A stretch of 64,000 nt of DNA from Acidimicrobiia bacterium (lineage in GTDB: Bacteria > Actinomycetota > Acidimicrobiia > Acidimicrobiales > CAIXPF01). The position numbers were made by a program, and so were the translations under genes. The stretch is from contig CANJRG010000011.1 in assembly GCA_947476745.1 (NCBI GenBank), forward strand, positions 62,001 to 126,000, in the 5' to 3' direction. Positions 45,352 through 53,336 of this stretch are shown here, piece after piece (position 1 is the first letter of the stretch; each line of letters opens with the position of its first letter). The notes below the pieces were generated by a model. It did not search any database and was not told where the DNA came from. It saw only the letters and a program-made list of their open reading frames with translations.

Positions 45352-46312
45352 CCGCGCGGCGGATCGCGTCGGCGGTCTCGGTCATCGCCGCCTCGGTGCC
45401 GAAGCGCTCCACCAGGGAGATCAGCTCCACACGCTCCGCCGCGTCGTCGAAGGTCTGGCCGCACACCACCAGAACGGGCACGCCCAGTTCCCGGGCCAGC
45501 GCGGCGACCCCGCCGACGACCTTGCCCTCGAAGGACTGGGCGTCCACGAAGCCCTCCCCGGTGACCACCAGGTCGGCACCCTCCAGCCGTTCGGCCAGCC
45601 GGACCTCCTCGGCCACCAGGTCGAACCCACCGACCAGCTCGGCACCCACGGCGTACAGCCCGCCGCCCAATCCGCCGGCTGCGCCGGAGCCTGCCACCTC
45701 GGTGACGTCGACCCCGAAGTCGTCACGGTAGACCTGCGCCAGACGCTCGAGGCGACGACGCAGCAGCTCGACCTGTTTCGGGGTGGCGCCCTTCTGCGGC
45801 CCGAAGATGGTCGCAGCATCGACGAACGTGGTGCGCACGTCGCACGCCACCAGCAGCTCGACCCCGCGCAGCCGTTGCCGGGGGGTGATCGCCCGGACCG
45901 CCCCGAGGCCCCCGTCGGTGGTGGCCGATCCGCCGACTCCGACCACGATCCGGCGGGCCCCCGCCTCGAGCGCTGCGGAGATCAGCTCACCGGTGCCGGC
46001 GGTGGACGCGGCGATCGGGTCGTTGCCCTCGGCGCCGCCGGCCAGCTCGAGGCCCGAGGCCCGGGCCATCTCGATCACCGCCCGGCCCCGGTCGAGCCGC
46101 CACGGGGCGCTCACGGGATCGCCGAGCGGGCCGCTCACCAGGGTGGTGCGGTTCGCCCCGCCGAGGGCGTCGAGGGTGCCCTCACCGCCGTCGGCCAACG
46201 GGATCTGGTCGCACTCGATGCCGTGCTCGGCGGCGGCCGCGGCGATGGCGGCGGCGACCTGCGCGGCGTCGGCCGTGCCTCGGAACTTGTCGGGAGCGGC
46301 CACGATGCGCAC
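45320..46312 (-). CDS. glxK: Glycerate kinase (GlxK/GarK family)
   Basis: A 330-residue kinase. IVAAPDKFRGT at the start, PLADGGEGTLDAL near 43, VGVGGSATTDGG near 130, ACDVRTTF near 160 and VTGEGFVDAQSFEGK near 255 are diagnostic of class-II bacterial glycerate kinases, which phosphorylate D-glycerate (to 2-phosphoglycerate in most members). It is a little shorter than the usual ~370-380 residues. GTG 46312 lies 6 bases after CAGACT; upstream frame is low-complexity and rejected. Divergent from otsA. Confidence 0.9.
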   Translation of the reverse strand: MRIVAAPDKFRGTADAAQVAAAIAAAAAEHGIECDQIPLADGGEGTLDALGGANRTTLVSGPLGDPVSAPWRLDRGRAVIEMARASGLELAGGAEGNDPIAASTAGTGELISAALEAGARRIVVGVGGSATTDGGLGAVRAITPRQRLRGVELLVACDVRTTFVDAATIFGPQKGATPKQVELLRRRLERLAQVYRDDFGVDVTEVAGSGAAGGLGGGLYAVGAELVGGFDLVAEEVRLAERLEGADLVVTGEGFVDAQSFEGKVVGGVAALARELGVPVLVVCGQTFDDAAERVELISLVERFGTEAAMTETADAIRRAVSDALGARRG

Positions 46313-46318
46313 GCCCCC

Positions 46319-46324
46319 AGTCTG
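46319..46324 (-). promoter_or_regulatory. Possible leaderless -10 box of the glycerate kinase gene
   Basis: Reads CAGACT on the reverse strand, 6 bases before GTG 46312. Confidence 0.4.
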
Positions 46325-46435
46325 GCCCATCGACGGGTGCGGTCCCGTGCCGTCTGCATCCGACGCGGGTGTGCTGGAGGCTGCGGGCGTGCCGTCGGGT
46401 CCGTCGAGCCGGAGGGAGGCTTCGGGCGCAGCCAG

Positions 46436-46441
46436 TAGGGT
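46436..46441 (+). promoter_or_regulatory. Leaderless -10 box of otsA
   Basis: TAGGGT lies 7 bases before ATG 46449. Confidence 0.5.
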
Positions 46442-46448
46442 CGGTGCC

Positions 46449-47834
46449 ATGGATGCGCAGGGTCGTCCGCTGGTCATCGTGTCCAACCGTGGCCCGGTGT
46501 CCTTCCGCCGAGTGGCGGACGGCACGCTGGTCGCCCGACGCGGTGGCGGCGGGCTGGTGTCGGGTCTGGCCCCGCTGGTGGCCGATTCGGGGGTGGTTTG
46601 GATCGCCAGCGCCCTGTCCGAGGACGACCGGGCTGCGGCCGCGGACGGGTCGGTTCAGGCGGAGGGTTTTCGGCTCGCGTTCGTCGTGCACGATCCCGAC
46701 GTGCTGCGCATGGCCTACGACGTGGTGGGCAATGCCGTGCTGTGGTTCGTCCACCACGGCCTGTTCGAGCTGGCCCGCCGCCCCCGCTTCGACCGCAGCT
46801 TCCGTGAGGCATGGGCGGCGTTCGTCACCTACAACCGGTCCTTCGCCGATGCGGTGGTGGCCGGTGCCCCCGCCGACGCAGTGGTCCTGGTCCAGGACTA
46901 CCACCTGTCGCTCATGGCCCCGATGGTGGTCGACCGACGGCCGGACCTGTCCCTCGTGCACTTCGCCCACACCCCCTTCGGCGGACCGGAACTGCTCAAC
47001 GTGCTGCCTGACCCCTACCGGCACGAGCTGCTCGAGGGGCTGGCGGCCAACGCGGCGTGCGGCTTCCACACCGACCGGTGGCGGCGCCGGTTCGTGGCCT
47101 CCTGCGAGGAGTTCGGGGTGCCCGCCCCACCGACCTTCGCCTCGTCGCTGGCTCCCGACCCCGAGGACCTCGCCGGGGTCGCTGCGGGTCCGGCGGCCGC
47201 CGAGTGGCGTGAGCGGTTCGCTCAGCGCTTCGCCGGGCTGCAGGTGATCGTCCGGGTCGACCGTATCGAGCTCTCGAAGAACATCCTGCGCGGCTTCTGG
47301 GCCTACGATGAGCTGCTCGAACGGTGGCCGGTGTACCGCGAGAAGGTCTGCTTCATGGCGTCGGTCTATCCCTCACGGGAAGGGCTGGCCGAGTACCTGG
47401 CCTACCGTCAGGAGGTCGAACACCTCGTGGAGCGGATCAACCAGCGCTTCGGAACTGCGTCGTGGACGCCGATCGTGCTCGAGACGGCCGACGATTTCCC
47501 CCGGTCGGTGGCCCTGCTGAGCCGCTACGACGTGCTGCTGGTCAACCCGGTGAGCGACGGGATGAACCTGGTGGCGAAAGAGGGCCCGCTGGTGAACCGT
47601 CACGACGGGGTGCTGGTCCTCTCCACGGAGGCCGGTGCCTGGGAGGAGCTGCACGAGGTCGCCATCGGCGTGCACCCCTGTGACGTGTCGGCCACGGCGG
47701 AGGCGCTGGCCGAGGCGCTGTCGCTGTCGGCTGCCGAACGTCGTGAGCGGGCTGATCGTCTGGTCGCGGTGGCCGGGGAGCGTACGCCGCACCACTGGTT
47801 GCGCGATCAGCTCGCCGCCGTCACCAGCCGCTGA
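46449..47834 (+). CDS. otsA: Trehalose-6-phosphate synthase OtsA
   Basis: A 461-residue GT20 glycosyltransferase. LVIVSNRGPVSF at the start, GGGGLVSGLAPL near 32, QDYHLSLMAPMV near 150, HFAHTPFGG near 172, VRVDRIELSKNILRG near 268 and SDGMNLVAKEG near 370 match the family. It joins UDP- (or ADP-) glucose with glucose 6-phosphate to make trehalose 6-phosphate. One odd point: the HTPFP motif reads HTPFGG. ATG 46449 follows TAGGGT by 7 bases. The phosphatase gene otsB is on the opposite strand and overlaps the 3' end by 28 bases. Confidence 0.92.
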   Translation: MDAQGRPLVIVSNRGPVSFRRVADGTLVARRGGGGLVSGLAPLVADSGVVWIASALSEDDRAAAADGSVQAEGFRLAFVVHDPDVLRMAYDVVGNAVLWFVHHGLFELARRPRFDRSFREAWAAFVTYNRSFADAVVAGAPADAVVLVQDYHLSLMAPMVVDRRPDLSLVHFAHTPFGGPELLNVLPDPYRHELLEGLAANAACGFHTDRWRRRFVASCEEFGVPAPPTFASSLAPDPEDLAGVAAGPAAAEWRERFAQRFAGLQVIVRVDRIELSKNILRGFWAYDELLERWPVYREKVCFMASVYPSREGLAEYLAYRQEVEHLVERINQRFGTASWTPIVLETADDFPRSVALLSRYDVLLVNPVSDGMNLVAKEGPLVNRHDGVLVLSTEAGAWEELHEVAIGVHPCDVSATAEALAEALSLSAAERRERADRLVAVAGERTPHHWLRDQLAAVTSR

Positions 47835-48586
47835 AGCAACGCCCTGAGCGCCGCCGGGTCCTCGAGCACGACATCGGCGACCGCGCGCACCGCGAGGGGG
47901 GTTTCCGGGCCCAGGACCACCACCCGGTAGGTCTCGGTGCCAAGGCGGTCGGTCAGCTCGCGCAGGGCGGCGAAGGCGGCGAGATCGCCGAGGTCGTCGC
48001 CGAAGAAGGCGACCACCTCGGCCCCCGACGCCCACCGGGTCAGCAGGGTGCCCTTGTCGATGGCGACCGGCGGATGCAGCTCGACGGAGGCCTTGGCCTC
48101 GCGGGCTTCGAGCCCGTGACGTCGGGCGGCGTCGGCGGCGTAGGCCACCACGGCGGCGAGGTGCTGCGGGGCACGACGCACGTGCAGGGTGAGCGAGAGG
48201 CCCTTCGCCTCGATCCCGACCCCTTCGTAGGGCGCCAGGACCCGCTCGGCCTCGGCGGCCACGTCGGTGACGACCGAGCGCCAACGGCCGGCATCGGGGT
48301 GTTCGGCCCGTTGCCCGCCGACCCGTTGCTCGAGGCCGTACAGGGCGCCGATGTCGATGGTGTCGGGCAGCAGCGGTGTGAGGTGGTCCAACGGCCGGCC
48401 CGAGAGCACCCCGACCCGTTGGTAGGTGGACGCCAGCGTGTCGAGGGCCTCGACGGTTCCCGGTTCGGGCCTTGCTGCGGCCGGGTCGGTGACGATGGGC
48501 GCGATCGTCCCGTCGAAGTCGGTGAACAACGCGGTATGGCGCGGTACCCGGATCAGCCGGGCCACCAGCTCATCGACCGTCAGCAC
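47807..48586 (-). CDS. otsB: Trehalose-6-phosphate phosphatase OtsB
   Basis: A 259-residue HAD-superfamily phosphatase. Motif I is FTDFDGTIAPI near residue 21, motif II VLSGRPLDHL near 60, the family-specific KASVELHPPVAIDKGTLL near 165 and motif IV FFGDDLGDLAAF near 193. Catalytic Asp residues are present. It removes phosphate from trehalose 6-phosphate to give the compatible solute trehalose. GTG 48586 follows the LytR_C gene by 19 bases on the same strand, so it may share that promoter. It converges with otsA. Confidence 0.92.
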   Translation of the reverse strand: MLTVDELVARLIRVPRHTALFTDFDGTIAPIVTDPAAARPEPGTVEALDTLASTYQRVGVLSGRPLDHLTPLLPDTIDIGALYGLEQRVGGQRAEHPDAGRWRSVVTDVAAEAERVLAPYEGVGIEAKGLSLTLHVRRAPQHLAAVVAYAADAARRHGLEAREAKASVELHPPVAIDKGTLLTRWASGAEVVAFFGDDLGDLAAFAALRELTDRLGTETYRVVVLGPETPLAVRAVADVVLEDPAALRALLQRLVTAAS

Positions 48587-48605
48587 GGTCGGGCGACGCC
48601 GTCGC

Positions 48606-49172
48606 TCAACTCGGCATCAGGCCCTGGCCATCGGTGCCGAGGACCACCACGACGTTGGCGGTCTTCACGTCGATGGGCAGCGGCGAGGCCGGCAACTCCT
48701 TCACCTTGGACACGTCGATGGTGAGGACCTTCGCCACAGCGAGGGCGTCGGCTTGGTAGCCGGCCCGGAAGTAGACCGTCGTCGAGGTCTCGATGCTCGG
48801 GAAGTCCACCGGGCTGAGCAGGTTGTAGTTCTGCACCTTCAACGCGTCGGCGTTGGCCTTGGCCGCCCCGGCCACTCCACGGCCGTTGGTGACGAGGACC
48901 ACGACGGTCTGCGGTTCCTTCTTGGGCGGGATGGTCGAGGCGGTGGTCGAGGGCACTGCGGACGCTACCGGGGCGGGCTGACCCGCCGGGTTGGCGCCGG
49001 CCTGGTCGCCATCCGGTGCGCCGGTGGTGACGGCGGTGGTGTCCGGCCCGACGGCGCGGGCCAGTAGCAGCACCCCGATGGCCACTGCGAACAGGACGAT
49101 CAGCAACCCTCGCCCCGCGGCGAGCCCAGCGGCTTGCGGGTTGCTGCCTCGTGAAGATTGCGTTCGTGCCAT
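48606..49172 (-). CDS. LytR_C domain membrane protein
   Basis: A 188-residue protein. A single transmembrane helix (LLIVLFAVAIGVLLLARAV, about 24-42) is followed by a Thr/Pro/Ala linker and a C-terminal LytR_C domain of about 90 residues (VVVLVTNGRGVAGAAKANADAL, VYFRAGYQADALAVAKVL, VVVVLGTDGQ). LytR_C modules are found at the ends of LCP cell-wall ligases; here the catalytic LCP domain is absent. Likely envelope-associated, function unknown. ATG 49172 has GAGG 8 bases upstream. otsB follows closely on the same strand. Confidence 0.75.
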   Translation of the reverse strand: MARTQSSRGSNPQAAGLAAGRGLLIVLFAVAIGVLLLARAVGPDTTAVTTGAPDGDQAGANPAGQPAPVASAVPSTTASTIPPKKEPQTVVVLVTNGRGVAGAAKANADALKVQNYNLLSPVDFPSIETSTTVYFRAGYQADALAVAKVLTIDVSKVKELPASPLPIDVKTANVVVVLGTDGQGLMPS

Positions 49173-49300
49173 GGTGACGACCTCGGCCGGTCTGGTCCGG
49201 CGACCCGGGAAGCGGCATTGCCCCCCAGATAGTAGGTCGGTGGCGGACCGTTCCACCGGACACCCCCGGCCACCCCCGGTGGGTGGGCCGGGGGGAACCG

Positions 49301-49306
49301 TAGACT
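49301..49306 (+). promoter_or_regulatory. Putative -10 box of tRNA-Thr(TGT)
   Basis: TAGACT ends 13 bases before the mature tRNA 5' end. Confidence 0.45.
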
Positions 49307-49319
49307 GCGACGCCAACCG

Positions 49320-49392
49320 GCCCGAGTAGCTCAATCGGCAGAGCACCTGTCTTGTAAACAGGAGGTCAGGGGTTCGATTCCCCTCTCGGGCT
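49320..49392 (+). tRNA. tRNA-Thr (anticodon TGT)
   Basis: A complete 73-base cloverleaf. Acceptor GCCCGAG pairs with CTCGGGC; D stem GCTC/GAGC; anticodon stem CCTGT/ACAGG closes CTTGTAA, giving anticodon TGT (reads ACA and other ACN by wobble, Thr). T arm GGGG-TTCGATT-CCCC. Discriminator T. CCA not encoded. Confidence 0.97.
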
Positions 49393-49431
49393 CCGACTAC
49401 GGCGCCGCCGGGGATGCCGACCGGTAACCGG

Positions 49432-50457
49432 TCAGGCAATCGGCGTCCCGCTGAAACAGCCGATGAAGTACGGGAACTCGTAGGTCGCGGCGTAGTGGTA
49501 GCTCTCGACCACCTTGCCGTCGAGCTCGATCGGTGAACTCCGTCCGTGGCAGCGATCGAGATCGGCGTTGGTCGGCAGGTTTCCCTGGGCGTCGCGCTCC
49601 ACGACGACGGGGAAGCCGTCGTGTGCGAAGCCGACCACCGTCGAGGCGCCGGCCGCGGCGTCGCGGATGCACGACGGGATGTCGTGGTAGTGGTACACGC
49701 TGGTCTGCTGCGGGTGGCCGTCGCAGCTGTCCTGGGTCTCGTAGGCCACGGCATCGCGGTTGCGTTCGTCGAGCGGGGCGAACAGCGGGACCCCGTTGCG
49801 CAGCACGCCGATCCGGCCCTTGCCGAGACAGCTCGGCGTGGCCGCCGGCGTCGGGTGCAGGGGCAGCGAGATCGTCACGTCACGCGCGGCGATCCGGTTG
49901 GGGTTGCGGTCGTAGGCGTACGCCGGGTCGGTCGCGGCGATGGGGAACGTGCCGGTGACCTGACCGACGGGGACCCCGTTGCTGGTGATGGTGCGGGTGT
50001 CGCCCTCGACGAGCTCCGCGTAGGTCGCCATCGGCCACGAGACGCTGCCCTGCACGGCGACCTTCTTCGACAGGTCCCACGTTCCCGCACGCTCGTCGAT
50101 CCACGGCCCGACCGCATGGGCGCCGCCGCCGTTCGGGTTGCCTGCGGCGCAGGCGTAGAGGCCGCGGACCGCAGCGGTGGTCAGGGAGACCCTGGAGGTG
50201 CCGATCGGCAGCCGGGCGGTGTCGGCGGGCGGTCCGACCCAGCGGTTGGTGATGGTGGCGCCGCCCGTCGGTGATGGTGTGCTCGGCGCCGGTGCGCTCG
50301 GTGATGATGTGGACGGCGCCGGTGGGCTCGGCGCCGGTGTGCTCGAGGAGGTCGCCGACTGCTGAACGGTCTCGCTCGCCGTGCTGGACGATGCACAGGA
50401 CGCGAGCACGATGGCGAGCGCAGCGACGACGGCGACCCGGGTGACGGACGTGTGCAT
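49432..50457 (-). CDS. YHYH-domain lipoprotein
   Basis: A 341-residue protein with a lipoprotein signal (LAIVLASC, Cys21), a Ser/Pro/Thr-rich linker to about residue 65, and a YHYH domain. The motif SVYHYHDIPSC is near residue 255, with a second VVESYHYAATYEFPYFIGC near 310 and conserved GFAHDGFPVV between them. The His/Tyr-rich motif suggests metal binding, but the domain's activity is not established. It lies 6 bases after a second YHYH lipoprotein gene in the same direction, so the two form an operon controlled from the TetR intergenic region. Confidence 0.82.
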   Translation of the reverse strand: MHTSVTRVAVVAALAIVLASCASSSTASETVQQSATSSSTPAPSPPAPSTSSPSAPAPSTPSPTGGATITNRWVGPPADTARLPIGTSRVSLTTAAVRGLYACAAGNPNGGGAHAVGPWIDERAGTWDLSKKVAVQGSVSWPMATYAELVEGDTRTITSNGVPVGQVTGTFPIAATDPAYAYDRNPNRIAARDVTISLPLHPTPAATPSCLGKGRIGVLRNGVPLFAPLDERNRDAVAYETQDSCDGHPQQTSVYHYHDIPSCIRDAAAGASTVVGFAHDGFPVVVERDAQGNLPTNADLDRCHGRSSPIELDGKVVESYHYAATYEFPYFIGCFSGTPIA

Positions 50458-50463
50458 GGGCTG

Positions 50464-51714
50464 CTACCTGGTGGTCGTCGTGGTCAGGGCCACTCGAAGG
50501 TCGGCGACGGAGACGCCGAGCTTCGCAGCGATCGCCTCGGCGGTCGTGCCGAGCATCGCCGCAGCGGCGTTGATGTCGCCAGTCGCGACGGCGTCGGCCA
50601 ACTGGTGTTCGGTGACCCCGAGCCGCGTGGCGATCGACGCCAGGTCGAGCGCCGATCCGGTCTGCCCGGCGCGGTTGGACACGCCGGTCTGTCCGGCGGT
50701 GGTCGAGGTACGGCCGGGCGGCGGCCCCTGCGGCGGTCCACCGGCCCTGCCCGTGGCCACGTACTTGCCCACGAGGCAGGGCAGGATCGCGTTCTTGGCG
50801 GCGGTGTTGGCGTGGTAGTGGTAGCCCTCGCTCGCGGTCGAGTGGCCGTTGCAGGCATCGAGGCCGGCCGCCTTCGCTGCGGCATCGTCGAGCGGCAGAT
50901 GGATCGGGTAGCCGTCCGCGGCGTAGCCGAACATCTTGGTCTCCCCGCCGGCGATGTCGCCCTCGAGGTGTCCGCAGCCGGTCGCCCCGTGCAGGTGATA
51001 GCCGGCCACCGGGTTGTAGTGGCCGCCGCAATCGTCGAAGGCGGCGATGGTGTGCGCACCGAGGATGGCGTCGACGGGCGCCGACTCGGCCATCACCACG
51101 CCGTCGAACGTGAGGCCGAAGTCGCCCGGATGGGCCGAGGACGGACTCGACGCCCTGGCCGGGACGAGGGGGATCAGCATGGTGGTCTGGATCGGTTTCC
51201 CGTCGGGCAACCAGGCGAGCTGCCCCTCGACGCAGTGGTTCTCGTACTGCGCCGCGACGTCGGGTCGCGCCGCACCTTCGAACGCGGCCTTGGTGTCGGT
51301 GACGTTCACCTTCCCGGTGTCGTCGTACAGCTTCCAGCCGGTGTCGTCGTAGAAGGTGGCGAGGTGCTCCACGAATGGCCCGTCGAGGTCGTAGACGCCC
51401 GAGCCGTCGAACCAGATCCCGGCGGCGGCCGCGGGCGTCGAGATCGTGTCCGGGCAGAACGGGCCGACCGTGTAGGTGCTCGGGTAGCCGGACACGGTGA
51501 CGCGGGCGCAGCTGCTCATGGTGCCGTCGCTCAGCGTGCAGTTCTCGGTGGTCACCTCGCCGACGATCGCTCCGGCCGCGAAGTGGTCCGCCTCGAAGAC
51601 CTGTTGGCCCGACGCAACGGTGGTCGGGGTCGGGTCGCTGCTCGAGGACGTCCCGCAGCTGACCGCCAGGACTGCCAGGCAGGCACCTGCGAGAACCGGT
51701 GGGCGGAGGTTCAT
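50464..51714 (-). CDS. YHYH-domain lipoprotein with C-terminal helical repeat region
   Basis: A 416-residue protein with lipobox LAVSC (Cys20). The middle carries YHYH-type features: GYHLHGATGCGH near residue 242, FGYAADGYPIHLPL, and SEGYHYHANTAAKNAILPCLVGK near 292-314. After a Gly/Pro linker the last ~60 residues are helical repeats (LGVTEHQLADAV, LGTTAEAIAAKLGVSVADLRVAL) similar to small helical ligand-binding modules. It is the first gene of the YHYH operon, transcribed from a promoter with consensus-like TTGACA and TAGCTT boxes overlapping a palindrome. Role unknown; extracytoplasmic metal or ligand binding is inference. Confidence 0.82.
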   Translation of the reverse strand: MNLRPPVLAGACLAVLAVSCGTSSSSDPTPTTVASGQQVFEADHFAAGAIVGEVTTENCTLSDGTMSSCARVTVSGYPSTYTVGPFCPDTISTPAAAAGIWFDGSGVYDLDGPFVEHLATFYDDTGWKLYDDTGKVNVTDTKAAFEGAARPDVAAQYENHCVEGQLAWLPDGKPIQTTMLIPLVPARASSPSSAHPGDFGLTFDGVVMAESAPVDAILGAHTIAAFDDCGGHYNPVAGYHLHGATGCGHLEGDIAGGETKMFGYAADGYPIHLPLDDAAAKAAGLDACNGHSTASEGYHYHANTAAKNAILPCLVGKYVATGRAGGPPQGPPPGRTSTTAGQTGVSNRAGQTGSALDLASIATRLGVTEHQLADAVATGDINAAAAMLGTTAEAIAAKLGVSVADLRVALTTTTTR

Positions 51715-51748
51715 GGGTGGGCTCGTTCCACTCGGAAATAGTTGTCAA

Positions 51749-51775
51749 ATGCCAAGCTAAGTGAGGCCTTGGCAT
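51749..51775. promoter_or_regulatory. Palindromic operator candidate between the YHYH operon and the tetR gene
   Basis: ATGCCAAG and CTTGGCAT are perfect inverted repeats spaced by 11 bases. The site covers the spacer and -10 box of the YHYH promoter and lies just upstream of the divergent tetR start, the classic position for a TetR autorepressor site. Confidence 0.6.
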
Positions 51776-51782
51776 GTGTCAA
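51754..51782 (-). promoter_or_regulatory. Promoter of the YHYH operon
   Basis: On the reverse strand TTGACA (51777-51782) is followed after 17 bases by TAGCTT (51754-51759), the best -35/-10 pair in the window; the transcript would start about 33 bases before ATG 51714. Confidence 0.55.
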
Positions 51783-51791
51783 GCTTTCCGG

Positions 51792-52403
51792 GTGACCGGG
51801 CGTGGCCGTCCTCCGCTGCTCAGCGACGAGATCATCCTGGGCAAGGCCTTGTCGATGTTCGCTGCGGCGGGCTACGAGGCCATGTCGGTGCGGGCGTTGA
51901 ACGCCGAGCTCGGCCTCAGCCACGAGACCGTCTCGAAACGGTTCGGGCCGAAAAGCGAGCTCTACCGAGCCGCCGTGACGTACGGCGCCGAGCGGTTCAT
52001 CGCCGACTTCGACCGCGAGCTTGCGGCGGGTGGTGCGGTCGATGGCCTCGCCCGGCTCCGTGCGACGGTACGGGCGTTCATGATCGCCACGGCACGTCAC
52101 CCGGCGTTGGGCGACCTGCTGCATCACCACAGCATCGGCGAGGAACAGCGGATGACGATCGTCGGCGAGACCGGGCTCGCCGACCGCATCGTGGACACCG
52201 TCTCCCTGCTCGGCCACCTCCACGACGCCGGGGCGATCCGGGAGACCCGTATCCGGGAGCTGTGGTTCCTCGCACACGGGGCAGCTACGCCGCTGCACTT
52301 CCGGGCGGTGTCGGAGCTGTTCGACCCGTTCGACGGACCGCTCGACGACGACGAGCACATCGGCCGTATGACCGACGCCGTCATGCGCACCGTGCTTCCC
52401 TGA
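51792..52403 (+). CDS. TetR-family transcription regulator
   Basis: A 203-residue regulator. The N-terminal helix-turn-helix is clear (RGRPPLLSDEIILGKALSMF, YEAMSVRALNAELGLSHETVSKRFGPKSELY), followed by an all-helical ligand domain. GTG 51792 is 6 bases after CAAGCT and avoids overlap with the palindrome; an in-frame ATG at 51774 is possible. Divergent from the two YHYH lipoprotein genes with the palindrome between them, so it most likely represses itself and them. The ligand is unknown. Its stop codon lies in the first copy of a 16-base tandem repeat. Confidence 0.85.
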   Translation: MTGRGRPPLLSDEIILGKALSMFAAAGYEAMSVRALNAELGLSHETVSKRFGPKSELYRAAVTYGAERFIADFDRELAAGGAVDGLARLRATVRAFMIATARHPALGDLLHHHSIGEEQRMTIVGETGLADRIVDTVSLLGHLHDAGAIRETRIRELWFLAHGAATPLHFRAVSELFDPFDGPLDDDEHIGRMTDAVMRTVLP

Positions 52404-52443
52404 GTGCCTGCGTCCCTGAGTGCCTGCTTCCCTGAGTGCCTGC
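52396..52443. repeat. 16-base tandem repeat, 3 copies, at the tetR 3' end
   Basis: Unit (T/G)TCCCTGAGTGCCTGC repeated three times; the first copy contains the tetR stop codon. Confidence 0.9.
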
Positions 52444-52599
52444 CGTGCCCGGTATCGGTCGCATCGTGCCGGCGGGGGTGAACCGCCCGGCCGGAACCGG
52501 GGCGCGGCTGGTGCTGCCTACCATGATCGTCGCCGGGTGTCCCGAGGGTCCCCACGCCCAGCCGGACCATCGGCGACACCGACCCACGAGGAGCGTTCC

Positions 52600-53307
52600 A
52601 TGACGGCCTTGGCCCCCTTCCCCGAGGACTGGACGACCGCGCTCGCCGTCGTCGCGCACCCCGACGACATGGAGTACGGCGCTGCGGCGGCCGTGGCGCG
52701 TTGGACCGGCTCGGGCAAGGCCGTGGCCTACGTGATGGTCACCGACGGGGAGGCCGGCATCGCCGACCTCGCTCCCGAGGTGGTGGGCCCGATCCGCCGC
52801 GAGGAGCAGCGGGCCGCCTGCCGCGAGGTGGGGGTGGACGCGGTCGAGTTCCTCGGACTGTCCGACGGGCTGTTGGTCGAAGGCCTGCCACTGCGGGCCG
52901 AGCTCGCGGCGGCCATCCGTCGGCACCGGCCCGAGGTGGTGCTGTCGATCAACTTCCGCGACTCGTGGGGCGGTCCGAGCTGGAACCACGTGGACCACCG
53001 GGTCCTGGGCCGCTGCCTGCTCGACGCGGTCCGCGACGCCGCCAACCCGTGGCTGTTCACCGACCGCGGCCCGGCCTGGTCGGGCGTGCGCTTCACCGCC
53101 TTCTCCGGCAGCCCGCAGCCGACCCACGTCGTGGACGTCGCAGCGTCCTTCGACGCCGGGGTCCGCTCGCTGGCTGCGCACCGGCTGTACCTCGGCCACC
53201 TCGGCGGGGACATGGCGGACCCCGACCCGTTCCTGCGTGCCGGGGCCACTGCCGCAGGTGCCGCCAACGGGCTCGAGCTCGCCAGCACGTTCGAGCTGAT
53301 CTCCTGA
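52600..53307 (+). CDS. PIG-L (LmbE) family deacetylase
   Basis: A 235-residue zinc-dependent N-deacetylase. The metal-binding AVVAHPDDMEYG is near residues 16-27, and NHVDHR near 130 supplies the third metal ligand. Relatives deacetylate GlcNAc-inositol in mycothiol synthesis (MshB), bacillithiol or antibiotic intermediates; this sequence does not decide between them. ATG 52600 has GGAG about 7 bases upstream. It is followed after 29 bases by a peptidase-E gene in the same direction. Confidence 0.87.
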   Translation: MTALAPFPEDWTTALAVVAHPDDMEYGAAAAVARWTGSGKAVAYVMVTDGEAGIADLAPEVVGPIRREEQRAACREVGVDAVEFLGLSDGLLVEGLPLRAELAAAIRRHRPEVVLSINFRDSWGGPSWNHVDHRVLGRCLLDAVRDAANPWLFTDRGPAWSGVRFTAFSGSPQPTHVVDVAASFDAGVRSLAAHRLYLGHLGGDMADPDPFLRAGATAAGAANGLELASTFELIS

Positions 53308-53336
53308 CCGTCGGGCGGAGCGGACCGGAGCCCCCG

